From Littorina saxatilis (lineage: Eukaryota > Mollusca > Gastropoda > Littorinimorpha > Littorinidae), in the NCBI RefSeq assembly GCF_037325665.1, contig NC_090261.1:35138552-35202551 (forward strand): a DNA stretch of 64,000 nt, written 5' to 3'. Made by a program: the position numbers and the translations under genes. Within the stretch, counting starts at the first letter, position 1. Every line of letters begins with the position of its first letter. A model generated the notes under the pieces. That model saw only the letters and a program-made list of their open reading frames with translations. It did not search any database and was not told the origin of the DNA. This document shows, one piece after another, positions 36,980 to 41,407 of this stretch.

Positions 36980-39798
36980 TACTGATGTCATCTGACTTAC
37001 TTGGTATCACAAAAGGTGCTGCCTTGCCGGTTTTTGCTGAAAACTTGATAACTCCGAGACAATTAGATTCAATGAATACAATGATACAAGTAACCGGCAA
37101 GTCATAAATCCAAGAAGGTGTGGGGACCGACACAAAATAGGCTGGTTGTGGGGTCCGTCACAGAGAAATTAGGTCGAAAGTGGGGTCCGACACAGAAAGT
37201 GGGGACCGACACAATGAATTATGGGAACCGTCACGCCTACGTCACAAAAGTGTGTGGGGACCGAACACAGCCAATTTCACTGACTACTTTTGTTGTTTTT
37301 ATTATTACGGCTGTTTGGATGGCCCTACAATCTTGAAACTTGGGCTGTCTGCTACAGACATGTTGAACTTTTTGCTGGACCAACGACAGTTCCAAGCAGG
37401 CATTTTTTGGTAGGATATTTCTTGCCGATGCTACGAATTATGCAGTTTTGCAGTAAAGTGGAAGGCATTCTACCTAATAACGGCTAAAATATCAAAAACC
37501 TTCAATCCAACAGCACCTAGGCATGTAGTGTAAACACTCACAGATCTAACAAGACCATTCTCAGAGAGCAACATTGCGTAATACTACCATAAATGGATGT
37601 TTTGTCCGCGAATTTTGGCGTGTGGGAACCGAGTGGGAACCGAACACAAAGGGTCAGGGCACCGAACACAAAGCGTAGGGGAACCGTCACAGTGTCACCG
37701 GTGTGTATACAGAAGCTATAAAAAAAAAATCTAAACAACGAAGTGACTGTGGCAAGATGAACAAAGTTAAAAAACAAAGGAATACTGTACTCACCGATAC
37801 AAGAACGAGAACCTATGTAAAGAAAATCTATAAACATTAAAATAAAAAACTTAAAAAACAAGACATTAAAACATAAGGGGGGGGGTCCCACTGCATTTAT
37901 TAAATTTGTGCTTAACCATTAGAATGCCGAGATTACTGACCCTGCAGACTGAATGCCGCCAGCCTAACAGCTTGTTCCACAGAACAGGGCAGACGCCCAT
38001 CCACAATGTCATTTTTGAGCTGAAGGTAGTAGTGATATCTGCACACAAAAATATGAAACTGTCAATCGATGAATGAAATTGTATTCACTTCTCTAGTAGC
38101 TGCCTCAGAGTTATTTCCAGACTCAGAGAACAATGGTCAGTTGGATCTGGATTAAAAATATGTATAGGTGTAGATACCCTGGCTTACCCAAAAAATAAAT
38201 TGTTCGTTAGAAGGCATTGAACATGTCAAAATTATCAGACGGTGACCAATGTGTCTGATCAAAATAGTATGCATCCATTATTCCATGACTGAATAACAAA
38301 ACTGCTACTTGCAATAAACACAAATAAAACATGTTTTGTACAGTCTTTAAACCAAAGCGTAAGTCATAATTAAGAAGCTTATAGACTTGACTATCACTGT
38401 ATCAGATTATTACCTTTCATTTACTCTGTCTTTTCCTGGCATGCTTGCTTTAATTAATCAAAACTTACCACACAATAAATAACATTAAAAAACACAATTG
38501 AATAACACCAAATACTGCCCTTTTCAATTAAATTACGCTTGCAATAGCAGAGATGAAGGCTTTTAAACATGTTTTTGCGCACTACCCTTTCCCAGGGCTA
38601 TGACCGTATGAGTATTTTATGGACAAATATTGCTACTGTAGCAATCGAATCTCTAATTTTTAACTTTTAACTCAAAATAATGGCAAGCATCTATCGCTAG
38701 TATCAGGCGCTGCTTTTCTTACCTGGCAACATCGTCACTGATTCTATGTGCTCCGGCAACATAAAACATTACCCCAAAGTACAGACAGTGGGGATGAGAA
38801 GAGGGCTGTGCATACTTGTCCAACTGTCGTTTCAGCGGCCGATCCAAGTCGGCCCAGTGAAACTGCAGCTTTTTGGTCACAAACCGCAGTCCAAAGTAAC
38901 ATGTCTGCAAATGATCACAATAACCACTTGAATGATGAAATTCATGTTTTAAAGACATATATATATATTCACATAAAAGACAGTAAAAAGTACACACATT
39001 TTTAGACACCCATCCTAATGTACACGTTCTGATAGTCTTACAACATACATACTTACAAACTGAACCCCACAAAAACATCATCAGAATCACAGGATTTCTC
39101 ATAAATTTCACAATCTTGACAAGTATCTTACAGAACATGCAGCTCGCTGCTAAGTAATTTCAGGAAAATATCCTCAGCATTGGGACTGGGAAAAAAATCA
39201 AAAGGCTAGACATGCACACACAGATGTACACTACATTGGGGTATGCACGTTAAAGATCCCACGATTGACAAAAGGGTCTTTCCTGGCAAAATTGTATAGG
39301 CGTAGATAAAAATGTCCACCAAAATACCCGTGTGACCTGGAATAATAGGCCGTGAAAGGTGGATGCAGCGCCTATAGGCTGTTGATCTACTGGCCGATGT
39401 GAATGCGTGATATATTGTGTAAAAAATTCCATCTCACACGGCATTAATAGGTAACATGCGCCTTGAGTCGCCTTGAGTGGTGAGATACGTGCGCTATAAA
39501 AATCCTCGTAAATAAAATAAAATAAAAAATAAAATAACAGATGTGTTTACCATTAAATAACTTAAATAAGACAACAATTAGAATAGAAATCATACTTGCA
39601 ATAACATGAATAATGAACACTCACTTCTGACAACTCAATGCGCTGTGCAATGCTGTCCAGGCACTCCTGGCCCGTGCTGTCTGAGTTCAGGGTACACTCC
39701 AGGAAGGAATTGTCCAGCAGGTACACTCCCACAATGAAAGAGTTCTTGGAGGAGATTTCATAGCTTCTGGTTTTCTTCAGCCTCCACTTGAAAGGCAT
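6927..39798 (-). CDS. PTPN14: FERM-domain non-receptor tyrosine phosphatase, PTPN14/PTPN21 (Pez) orthologue, complete, 21 coding exons
   Basis: A non-receptor tyrosine phosphatase of the PTPN14/PTPN21/Pez family. In animals this family acts at cell junctions and in Hippo control by binding YAP through PPxY motifs. Seen here: an N-terminal FERM domain (exons 1-8, residues 1 to about 312), a linker (about 313-1028) with polyglutamine, acidic runs and PPPY motifs, and a C-terminal PTP domain (about 1040-1317). The PTP domain has WPDHG (Asp about 1211), HCSAGVGRTG (Cys about 1251) and QTLAQY, and ends NTRLI like the vertebrate proteins. The joined exons total 3954 nt and every phase agrees. At 1317 residues it is slightly longer than human PTPN14 (about 1187), mostly from the linker. 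Whether it is one-to-one with PTPN14 or ancestral to PTPN14 and PTPN21 cannot be decided; the neighbouring CENPF favours naming it PTPN14. The start MPFKWRL aligns with the vertebrate MPF start. Confidence 0.95.
7356..7513 (-). CDS. PTPN14: PTPN14-like exon 20 (catalytic P-loop)
   Basis: Reads GFLDEIESVSRLAESEE ... VVIHCSAGVGRTGVVIL and ends WCLEHNH. It holds the HCX5R signature with nucleophilic Cys and phosphate-binding Arg. Donor GTGAGT, phase 0. Confidence 0.97.
7930..8089 (-). CDS. PTPN14: PTPN14-like exon 19 (WPD loop)
   Basis: Reads FEVELQFMHDSLCYLTSG ... VWHLQYTDWPDHGCPED and ends GFL. It carries the catalytic general acid Asp in WPD. Phase 1 out. Confidence 0.96.
8544..8618 (-). CDS. 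PTPN14: PTPN14-like exon 18 (PTP E-loop)
   Basis: Reads ELGKQKCFVYWPQETGSQHI; ends KYGD. KCxxYWP is the canonical PTP E-loop motif. Separated from exon 17 by 7.8 kb of mainly transposon sequence. Confidence 0.93.
8895..9765. mobile_element. Tigger/pogo-like MITE in PTPN14 intron
   Basis: Ends CAGTGGAGTCC and its complement, flanked by TA on both sides. Both subterminal regions carry AACGAAC-type repeats (ATAACGAAC). TA duplication and CAGT ends fit pogo/Tigger. No transposase is left; a short ATGGCTGACGAAC piece near 9321 could be a remnant. Confidence 0.7.
9884..10208. mobile_element. 0.33 kb MITE at the left edge of the 6.5 kb insertion
   Basis: About 50 bp at the ends are inverted copies: TTTTTTACAAGTAAAATGAC at the left, its complement at 10185-10208, each followed inwards by CACCTCAATTTAACTAATAG. 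The central 180 bp match, inverted, the right end of the large insertion at 16160-16345. Confidence 0.6.
11230..12060. repeat. internal tandem repeats of the large insertion
   Basis: Two diverged copies of about 250 bp (both containing variants of GATCAGCCAGGTC and TTGTCTGCCCAGCATAG), followed by near-identical units of about 90 bp with GTGTGGTATTCCTGGCTCC. No coding sense was seen. Confidence 0.6.
12650..12715 (-). mobile_element. SINE family 2, 3' fragment
   Basis: Contains GCTTAACGCCCAGCTGACCA and CCATATCAGGGCGG, the 3' end of the SINE seen complete at 54009-54307. Confidence 0.7.
15224..15739 (+). CDS. 171-codon ORF with in-frame 123 bp tandem repeat, function unknown
   Basis: Two copies of a 41-residue unit (each with QRSSVLRSVSTLPA and SIHTPYVTFAGA) stand in tandem at about 15296-15540, differing by few bases. 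The frame continues through both into a Lys-rich end. It sits near the right end of the large insertion. The repeat length being a multiple of three may be chance, and the ORF may be untranslated. I do not recognise it. Confidence 0.25.
   Translation: MSQSQCLVFFPSGRGLLLFFDTTRFQFYQRSSVLRSVSTLPAKVIAVCNDRSIHTPYVTFAGALCLQFNQRSSVLRSVSTLPARVIAVCNDRSIHTPYVTFAGARYFVRLKIRIRNALPVGITHLVNLAVVDKKLLKRKKLLGNFEVEGLVRISTLMCRVTCRCFPLKAAR
16388..16516 (-). CDS. PTPN14: PTPN14-like exon 17 (PTP domain)
   Basis: Reads DWWFVATQAPLPDT, then DFWQMIWEQEVDVIAMLTA, the conserved TQxPLP and FWQMxWEQ core. Phase 0 at both ends. A large insertion ends about 14 nt into the next intron. Confidence 0.95.
16817..18022. mobile_element. 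Tigger/pogo-like element, 1.2 kb, non-autonomous
   Basis: Ends CAGCAGTCCCT and complement, flanked by TA. Subterminal regions on both sides carry several AATGTACGGACA and GGACACCTG repeats, likely transposase binding sites. No transposase frame remains. Confidence 0.7.
18281..18499 (-). CDS. PTPN14: PTPN14-like exon 16 (start of PTP domain)
   Basis: Reads RKILESKISDGQVFMEFEEI, later NRFKDVLPYDATRVKL and DGYVNASHIK. The phosphotyrosine loop NRFKD resembles that of active PTPs (KNRYxD) more than that of human PTPN14. Confidence 0.95.
18908..19275. mobile_element. CAGAC-family TIR element, copy 1
   Basis: Ends CAGACATGGGAACCC and complement, flanked by a perfect 6 bp duplication CTAATG (18902-18907, 19276-19281). 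The right subterminal part carries ACAAAATACGGCGAAAACGT. Same family as 24444-25705 and 49718-50296. Confidence 0.75.
19288..19866. mobile_element. CAGGCATGG-family TIR element, copy 1
   Basis: Ends CAGGCATGGGAATTG and complement. The interior has GGCGGAA repeats on one side and a GC-rich palindromic block (GGGGGCATGCCCCC) on the other. A second copy in the opposite orientation lies at 47049-47951. Its right end is 9 nt from PTPN14 exon 15. Confidence 0.8.
19876..20001 (-). CDS. PTPN14: PTPN14-like exon 15
   Basis: Reads NGTGRQMNMGPLKMAAMNGL, then SRAPKDER. The human equivalent is LAALNGLSVAR...VPMDER. Phase 0 at both ends. A transposon starts only 9 nt into the following intron. Confidence 0.93.
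20511..21989 (-). CDS. PTPN14: PTPN14-like exon 14 (large linker exon with PPxY motifs)
   Basis: A 493-codon exon. It starts Gln/His-rich, then has ISYSQPEIRQ (human YSQPEMRE) and HFRPPPPYPR followed by STPDLAS (human FRPPPPYPRPR...STPDLAS). A second PPPY lies at 20838-20849 in GDPPPYPGNKPPMY (human NKPPPEYPG). It ends in a Glu-rich run and DTDSIR. The PPxY motifs are the known WW-domain (YAP) docking sites of this family. Confidence 0.95.
20838..20849 (-). other. PPxY motif 2
   Basis: Encodes PPPY in GDPPPYPG and is followed by a PPMY. It aligns with the second PPxY region of the vertebrate protein, where the human motif is PPEY. Confidence 0.8.
21576..21587 (-). other. PPxY motif 1
   Basis: Encodes PPPY within RPPPPYPR, aligned with the conserved YAP-binding PPxY of PTPN14. 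Ligand binding is inferred from the family. Confidence 0.85.
22015..22891. mobile_element. TA-flanked TIR element with GGCGC ends
   Basis: Ends CCGTATTTTACAGACTATAA and a near-complement (CTTATAGTCCCGAAAGTACGG), flanked by TA. The interior has tandem units of about 100 bp starting CTACCCTGGCCAAGTTTC at about 22200-22440. A Tc1/mariner-like MITE is likely. It ends only about 25 nt upstream of the PTPN14 exon 14 acceptor. Confidence 0.7.
22900..23225 (-). mobile_element. tRNA-derived SINE, family 1, minus strand
   Basis: Starts (plus coordinates) with TTCTTCTTCTTCTGCGTTGA, the reversed tail, then the shared block GCTGGGTATTTTC and TACACATGAAG. It ends with a degraded tRNA-like head containing GGGATTCAAACTCC. 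Confidence 0.65.
23515..23837 (-). CDS. PTPN14: PTPN14-like exon 13 (polyglutamine linker)
   Basis: Reads GETPQAVAPEEYYRHSQQ, then a glutamine tract encoded mostly by pure CAG, then LPAYRPSPDYDIVMQ. The last motif matches PSYRPTPDYETVM of human PTPN14 and anchors the exon in the family. Confidence 0.93.
23708..23765 (-). repeat. CAG repeat encoding polyglutamine
   Basis: About 12 uninterrupted CAG codons plus CAA and variant codons in PTPN14 exon 13. A length polymorphism here would change the protein without frameshift. Confidence 0.9.
23950..24080. repeat. AAAG/GAAA microsatellite
   Basis: Imperfect tetranucleotide tract in the short intron between exons 12 and 13. On the transcript it is pyrimidine-rich, directly after the exon 12 donor. 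Confidence 0.85.
24085..24136 (-). CDS. PTPN14: PTPN14-like exon 12 (linker)
   Basis: Acceptor GATTGCAG, reading AQSQTSLVYLQEQRAQQ, donor GTCTGT; phase 1 out. The next intron is only 247 bp and begins with a TTTC-type microsatellite. Confidence 0.7.
24357..24406 (-). CDS. PTPN14: PTPN14-like exon 11 (linker)
   Basis: Acceptor ATACCTCAG, reading DISGAVKAKKRSVSYLE, donor GTAAAA. Phase 1 in, phase 0 out. The basic KAKKRS stretch fits the segment just after the FERM domain. Confidence 0.65.
24444..25705. mobile_element. CAGAC-family TIR element, copy 2, with BED/hAT-like ORF
   Basis: Ends CAGACCTGTTTAC and complement, flanked by a perfect 6 bp duplication CATTTG (24438-24443, 25706-25711). It carries a 164-codon ORF and, inside it, a hairpin whose arms of about 105 bp (about 24970-25077 and 25212-25320) contain GGGATTCCCTGTA repeats. 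It shares AAAATACGCC-type subterminal sequence with the other copies. Confidence 0.75.
24699..25193 (-). CDS. BED zinc-finger/hAT-like transposase N-terminal fragment
   Basis: Reads, after a lead, CRPKSDFSVAYAGKYDIERH, then a second Cys/His region and NLPLSTADV. The order C...F...GKYD..RH...H followed by a NLP(L/F)S.AD motif is typical of BED-finger N termini in hAT-like proteins. It ends at NLPLSTADVI, so the catalytic part is missing. The 6 bp target duplication is short for hAT (8 bp), so the ORF may come from another superfamily. Confidence 0.45.
   Translation of the reverse strand: MQTILEFQRIITEDRKTSNSTDVAKHHVTFSDISETLLELNPVGFPVYRKSPYRNSTYRESHSFGRHRPHQRKYCRPKSDFSVAYAGKYDIERHCSSKTHLDKVATKKSAENCQGIIKFIPAKLILPEEKAVVRAEAMLSEMVVKMNLPLSTADVISRSSSFHY
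25845..25893 (-). CDS. PTPN14: candidate alternative linker exon
   Basis: Between good splice sites (TTGCAG ... GTCAGT) lies DNQQMQITPVDSSQEL, phase 2 in and phase 0 out. It could be spliced from exon 9 directly to exon 12, replacing exons 10 and 11. It cannot be included together with them in frame. Confidence 0.3.
27106..27170 (-). CDS. PTPN14: PTPN14-like exon 10 (linker)
   Basis: Acceptor GATCACAG, reading TSPAIRDTRDEEALLYSS, donor GTATGC. Phase 2 in and phase 1 out: exactly the phases needed to join exon 9 to exon 11. No conservation to check against. Confidence 0.6.
27848..27898 (-). CDS. PTPN14: PTPN14-like exon 9 (linker)
   Basis: Short exon after acceptor CTCTTGCAG, reading SGSMADVSLVDADGALF. 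Symmetric phase 2/2, donor GTAAGC. Not conserved in sequence; supported by splice sites and frame. Confidence 0.65.
28077..28150. mobile_element. 74 bp Tigger-like mini-MITE
   Basis: Ends CAGTGAAACCTCCCCT and near-complement, flanked by TA. It is little more than two TIRs. Confidence 0.65.
29107..29189 (-). CDS. PTPN14: PTPN14-like exon 8 (end of FERM)
   Basis: Reads EDTETAKYVHRLGQLQHRF, then YKSNRANL, the last helix of the FERM F3 lobe (human: ENAKYISRL...HKFYKQN). Its acceptor ATATCAG is directly preceded, in transcript sense, by a GU-repeat tract. Phase 2 out. Confidence 0.92.
29191..29285 (-). repeat. GT microsatellite at the exon 8 acceptor
   Basis: On the transcript strand a run of GT interrupted by CTCT lies immediately before ATATCAG, the acceptor of FERM exon 8. 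It takes the place of the usual polypyrimidine tract. Confidence 0.9.
29723..29804 (-). CDS. PTPN14: PTPN14-like exon 7 (FERM F3 lobe)
   Basis: Reads RWPEIARLNQNKKVFEVE, then SAQFQM. RW and the following strand match the family. Phase 2 in, phase 0 out, donor GTGAGT. Confidence 0.9.
29889..30208. mobile_element. foldback MITE in PTPN14 intron
   Basis: Arms of about 95 bp (from CAATAGACAAATTCCGAAAA and its near-complement at 30208) flank a centre that itself contains inverted copies of CCATGTGACATTAT. Non-coding. Confidence 0.7.
30340..30428 (-). CDS. PTPN14: PTPN14-like exon 6 (FERM F3 lobe)
   Basis: Reads DESRKDLYLGTSYAGVFVR, matching the strand LGIFFMGIFVR of human PTPN14. Donor GTAAGT; phase 2 out. 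Confidence 0.92.
30909..31067 (-). CDS. PTPN14: PTPN14-like exon 5 (FERM)
   Basis: Reads NMTKDETTYADLLHEVF through AELQYIKDVQLMDGYG and ends DFYVAK. The vertebrate equivalent has AELMYINEVERLDGFG. Phase 0 at both ends; the donor GTTGGA is weak. Confidence 0.92.
31489..31559 (-). CDS. PTPN14: PTPN14-like exon 4 (FERM)
   Basis: Reads AEFGDHEQEKF...EYPLLPK, matching the vertebrate ADFGDYNQ...REYVLFP segment. Phase 1 in, phase 0 out. Confidence 0.9.
31845..32559. mobile_element. piggyBac-like element, internally deleted
   Basis: TTAA at both ends (31845-31848, 32556-32559) with inverted termini CTCATTCGCTGCGC. It encodes a Ser/Asp-rich piece, DLDLSDDDSGDD (about 32180-32320), like the acidic N terminus of piggyBac transposases, and then stops. 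A C-rich run of about 20 bp precedes it. Confidence 0.75.
32636..33360 (+). repeat. left inverted arm
   Basis: Contains repeated GTGTCGGTCCCCAC-like units, clustered near both arm ends; it runs into GT/GA microsatellites at 33355-33450. Confidence 0.85.
33378..33451. repeat. GA microsatellite
   Basis: Pure GA run directly inside the left arm. CT runs face it inside the right arm (36911-36930) and at both sides of the gap. Confidence 0.95.
33861..33969. mobile_element. 109 bp MITE
   Basis: Inverted ends CCCTGACAGCCTACGA and near-complement with a non-coding centre. Confidence 0.5.
34066..34352. mobile_element. 0.29 kb element with ACACCCCCG ends
   Basis: Ends ACACCCCCG / CGGGGGTGT. Inside, 34066-34143 is itself a hairpin (GGGAAATAACC facing GGTTATTTCCC). 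The right half (ACCAAGTTTGGTGACGATCG and beyond) looks like a dispersed repeat. Confidence 0.5.
34419..35265. mobile_element. Mutator-like non-autonomous element with subterminal repeat arrays
   Basis: Flanked by a 9 bp direct repeat GGAGTGATC (34410-34418, 35266-35274), the length typical of MULEs. Both ends are arrays of ACTACCGCGAGTACG-like units in inverted orientation (left 34429-34475 plus 34772-34862; right 35098-35255). The unique centre is about 230 bp. Another element (34479-34769) sits inside the left array. Confidence 0.65.
34479..34769. mobile_element. GC-rich MITE nested in the MULE-like array
   Basis: Ends AAGTTGTGTTTCCGTACCCG and near-complement, with TA on each side. The interior is rich in CGCG (GCGACGCG, TCGCGCGGCAACGCG). 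The array resumes in register after it. Confidence 0.65.
35339..35538. other. assembly gap, 200 N
   Basis: A round-number run of N inside a CT microsatellite, so true length is unknown. It lies between the two inverted arms. Confidence 1.
35600..36905 (+). mobile_element. retroposed unit carrying an orphan ORF
   Basis: CT microsatellite lies on both sides. The 3' end is AATAAA (36883-36888), a short spacer and CTGATT repeats. The LINE 3' end at 54398-54432 (minus) has the same AATAAA plus CTGATT tail, so this unit was probably copied by that LINE's machinery or is its ORF1 part. Confidence 0.5.
35691..36662 (+). CDS. 323-residue orphan ORF, possible LINE ORF1-like protein
   Basis: ATG at 35691 (CACAATGTC), stop at 36660-36662. 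It starts MSVAGLPTAVKAMLEALLAE, then SWKVASEGSKTVVVFRM and a basic RRKPPSQLRRDAMRAEAY. A Gln/Pro low-complexity stretch and an acidic Glu-rich centre follow, then a basic helical C-terminal region (NTKKQRRLRDIRRNQ) ending YLG. The R(R)K.PSQ..RD..RA pattern reminds me of small ORFs common in invertebrate mobile elements, but I cannot name the family. It lies antisense to PTPN14 within its intron, has its own polyA signal, and is uninterrupted. Confidence 0.55.
   Translation: MSVAGLPTAVKAMLEALLAENQLTSWKVASEGSKTVVVFRMTSSSTAAITAHSTSKQQFRRKPPSQLRRDAMRAEAYTRSKQQEQQQEQQASPLFRPTPLFSPTPEKESVGKDDRCDTQYEQASIPSLSPLHHYGNSARENRELDIAERATDFETGSLADMHACYVNKNTDLVEESAVDSEMSEGKGKALRKGDSETEEERVIENSAEQAGFLLDDIYEQVGAVTNTKKQRRLRDIRRNQSIHHAVLDKRFEQNVLVCESDDIVLRYDIRERKVTDWYIKMRDSSARCLKRSKPLSKDDFAEDRRQATRDLNVLAAAVRLYLG
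36980..37705 (-). repeat. right inverted arm
   Basis: Inverse of the left arm with about 99% visible identity, including identical small frames on the opposite strand. Confidence 0.85.
37941..38038 (-). CDS. PTPN14: PTPN14-like exon 3 (FERM)
   Basis: Reads RYHYYLQLKNDIVDGRLP, then EQAVRLAAFSLQ. Phase 2 in, phase 1 out (donor GTCAGT). Joins exon 4 across a 6.4 kb transposon-filled intron. Confidence 0.92.
38723..38904 (-). CDS. PTPN14: PTPN14-like exon 2 (FERM)
   Basis: After acceptor TTTGCAG it reads TCYFGLRFVTKK, then the family-typical FGVMFYV. Donor GTAAGA; ends in phase 2. Confidence 0.93.
39170..39520 (+). mobile_element. SINE, family 3, 3' part
   Basis: Contains ACGTTAAAGATCCCACGATT, GGCAAAATTGTATAGGCGTA, ATACGTGCGCTATAAAAATC and an AAATAAAATAAA tail, the conserved 3' domain of a SINE widespread in molluscs. 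The tRNA-like head is not visible. It lies in PTPN14 intron 1. Confidence 0.6.
39625..39798 (-). CDS. PTPN14: PTPN14-like coding exon 1 (FERM F1 lobe)
   Basis: ATG at 39798-39796, reading MPFKWRLKKTRSYEIS and later DSTGQECLDSIAQRIELSE. Donor GTGAGT follows; phase 0. Twelve codons upstream are open but lack an ATG. An AG at 39834 suggests a preceding 5'UTR exon. Confidence 0.93.
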
Positions 39799-40826
39799 CT
39801 TTTTCTCACTTGACTTTGCAGTCGGTGTTGACACTGTCCCAGTGCTCTTAACTTCAGAGGAAATTCTTTGTCACCTTACTGCAACAAGTGTTCCATTCAA
39901 AATTTGTTAATCTTGTCACTAGAACTGTATGGAGAAGAAAACTGATCAAATTAATAAAATCACAGATAATGATCGAATTCAAGAGTTGATAACAAGTATG
40001 GGGACAAGTAGTGAAGTACCACTATGTAGGCTACAGCCAGTTTTAAGTAGGCCTTGGGGTTTATTTGATGGGGGGTTTTCTCCCAGGAATAAACGTGCCT
40101 GGTGTCTGTTCTACGTGTTGAAACTGACAAGAAGATAAGAATAAAAATTCATAACCAATTTCACGTTGCTCATCAATTTCCTGCTTGTTTTCTAGCCTTC
40201 TATCAGTATCACACTTGTCCTGAATTTTTTAAGTCGAAAACGAAGCTAAAAATAATAACCGAAAGCAATGGCACGTTACACATTCTTTTAGTGCTGTGAT
40301 TGTTGTAAACATAGAGCTACAGATAACGATTTACTAGTTCTACAACCTCCCAGGGGTCCCCAGACAGTGGCCGCTGATGCAGTTCAGAAACAAACTGTCT
40401 CTCACTCTCACTCAGCACGAAACTTTTCACTAAAGTTTCACAGAAAACTAGACAACTGCGCATGATTACGAAACACACGATCTACCGTCTGATATGACTC
40501 CAAATAAAAACGCACTAGGGTGTTACACTGCTGGACAGTCATCGCATAGTGGGCGTGGGGTATTCAGGAATGCGGGGTGAAAACAAGTCATTTTTGTTGT
40601 CATCGCTTCTTCCTCGCGGCCATCAGCAGGCTATGGCTATGCTATGGTGGCGTAACATGCCAAAGTCGTAAAAGCAGTTTTGTTACGCTGGTCGATTTGG
40701 AGTCTTTGACTAAATAAAAACTATTTTGATGGTTCTTGTTTGAGATTTTCCTTATTGATTGTGAACAGAATGACTTTATATCTTGATTTAGTTGATGATG
40801 TTGTCGTAAATCGATCTACTGCATCC

Positions 40827-40837
40827 GCGCATGCGCA
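40827..40837. promoter_or_regulatory. NRF1-type palindrome GCGCATGCGCA
   Basis: Matches the NRF1 consensus (C/T)GCGCATGCGC(A/G). NRF1 sites are common in TATA-less and bidirectional animal promoters; function here is inferred from position. Confidence 0.45.
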
Positions 40838-41265
40838 CTAAAGATACGGTTGAACTATGAGGGAAGTTTGAATTCTAGCGAGCACTACATTGACATTGTG
40901 TAGAATGGATTTCTAAGGTACAGTTTGTTAGTGTGAAGAAACTAAAAGTAAGACCAGGGAAGGAGCGAGCACGCCTGAATAGAAATAAGCTATGATCTAA
41001 ACTTAGTGTGTTTTAAGTGAATTATTCCTTGTATAGATGAATTTGCGTGTGACCATGTTGTTCACAATCGTTCTCGGCTCACCACACACCCTAACCCACT
41101 CAACATCAACCGTGTTACTCACTGTTACTGTTAGACCAGTCGCAGAGTAGACTAGTATTTGATTTTGAGACCTATTCCAATAAGTTGTTTGTGGTAGTTT
41201 AATTTGGAAAGTTTCTGGTACAGTCCTACTTCTCCATATAATATAATATGAAAATTGATATTACC

Positions 41266-41407
41266 CGCTATTACGAGCTAGTCGTGTGACAGAGAGTTTT
41301 CTTGCACACGAGACTGTTGATGTTTCACGACGGCTTTAGCCGGAGTGAAACAGCAGCAGTCGAGTGTGCAAGAACACTCTCTGTCACACGACTAGCTCGT
41401 AATGGCG
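41266..41407. mobile_element. 142 bp hairpin MITE in the intergenic region
   Basis: Arms of about 62 bp (CGCTATTACGAGCTAGTCGT and near-complement) around a small loop GGCTTTAGCC. It would form a strong hairpin if transcribed. Confidence 0.75.

Larger units (their letters stand above)
32636..37705. mobile_element. 5.07 kb element with ~725 bp inverted arms, unclassified
   Basis: Arms of about 725 bp (32636-33360 and 36980-37705) are inverted copies differing mainly by one small indel near 33290/37045. The ends read CACACCGGTGACACTGTGAC and complement, flanked by a 5 bp duplication TATAC (32631-32635, 37706-37710). Each arm carries eight or more variants of TGTGTCGGTCCCCAC. The interior has nested elements, a 200 bp gap and a 323-codon ORF. 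No transposase is seen. It lies in PTPN14 intron 3. Confidence 0.75.

Noticed and set aside
32636-37705. RAG-like/Transib transposon because of CACTGTG near the end and the 5 bp duplication
   Set aside because: The terminal CACACCG does not match CACWATG and no RAG1-like frame is present. Too speculative as a call.
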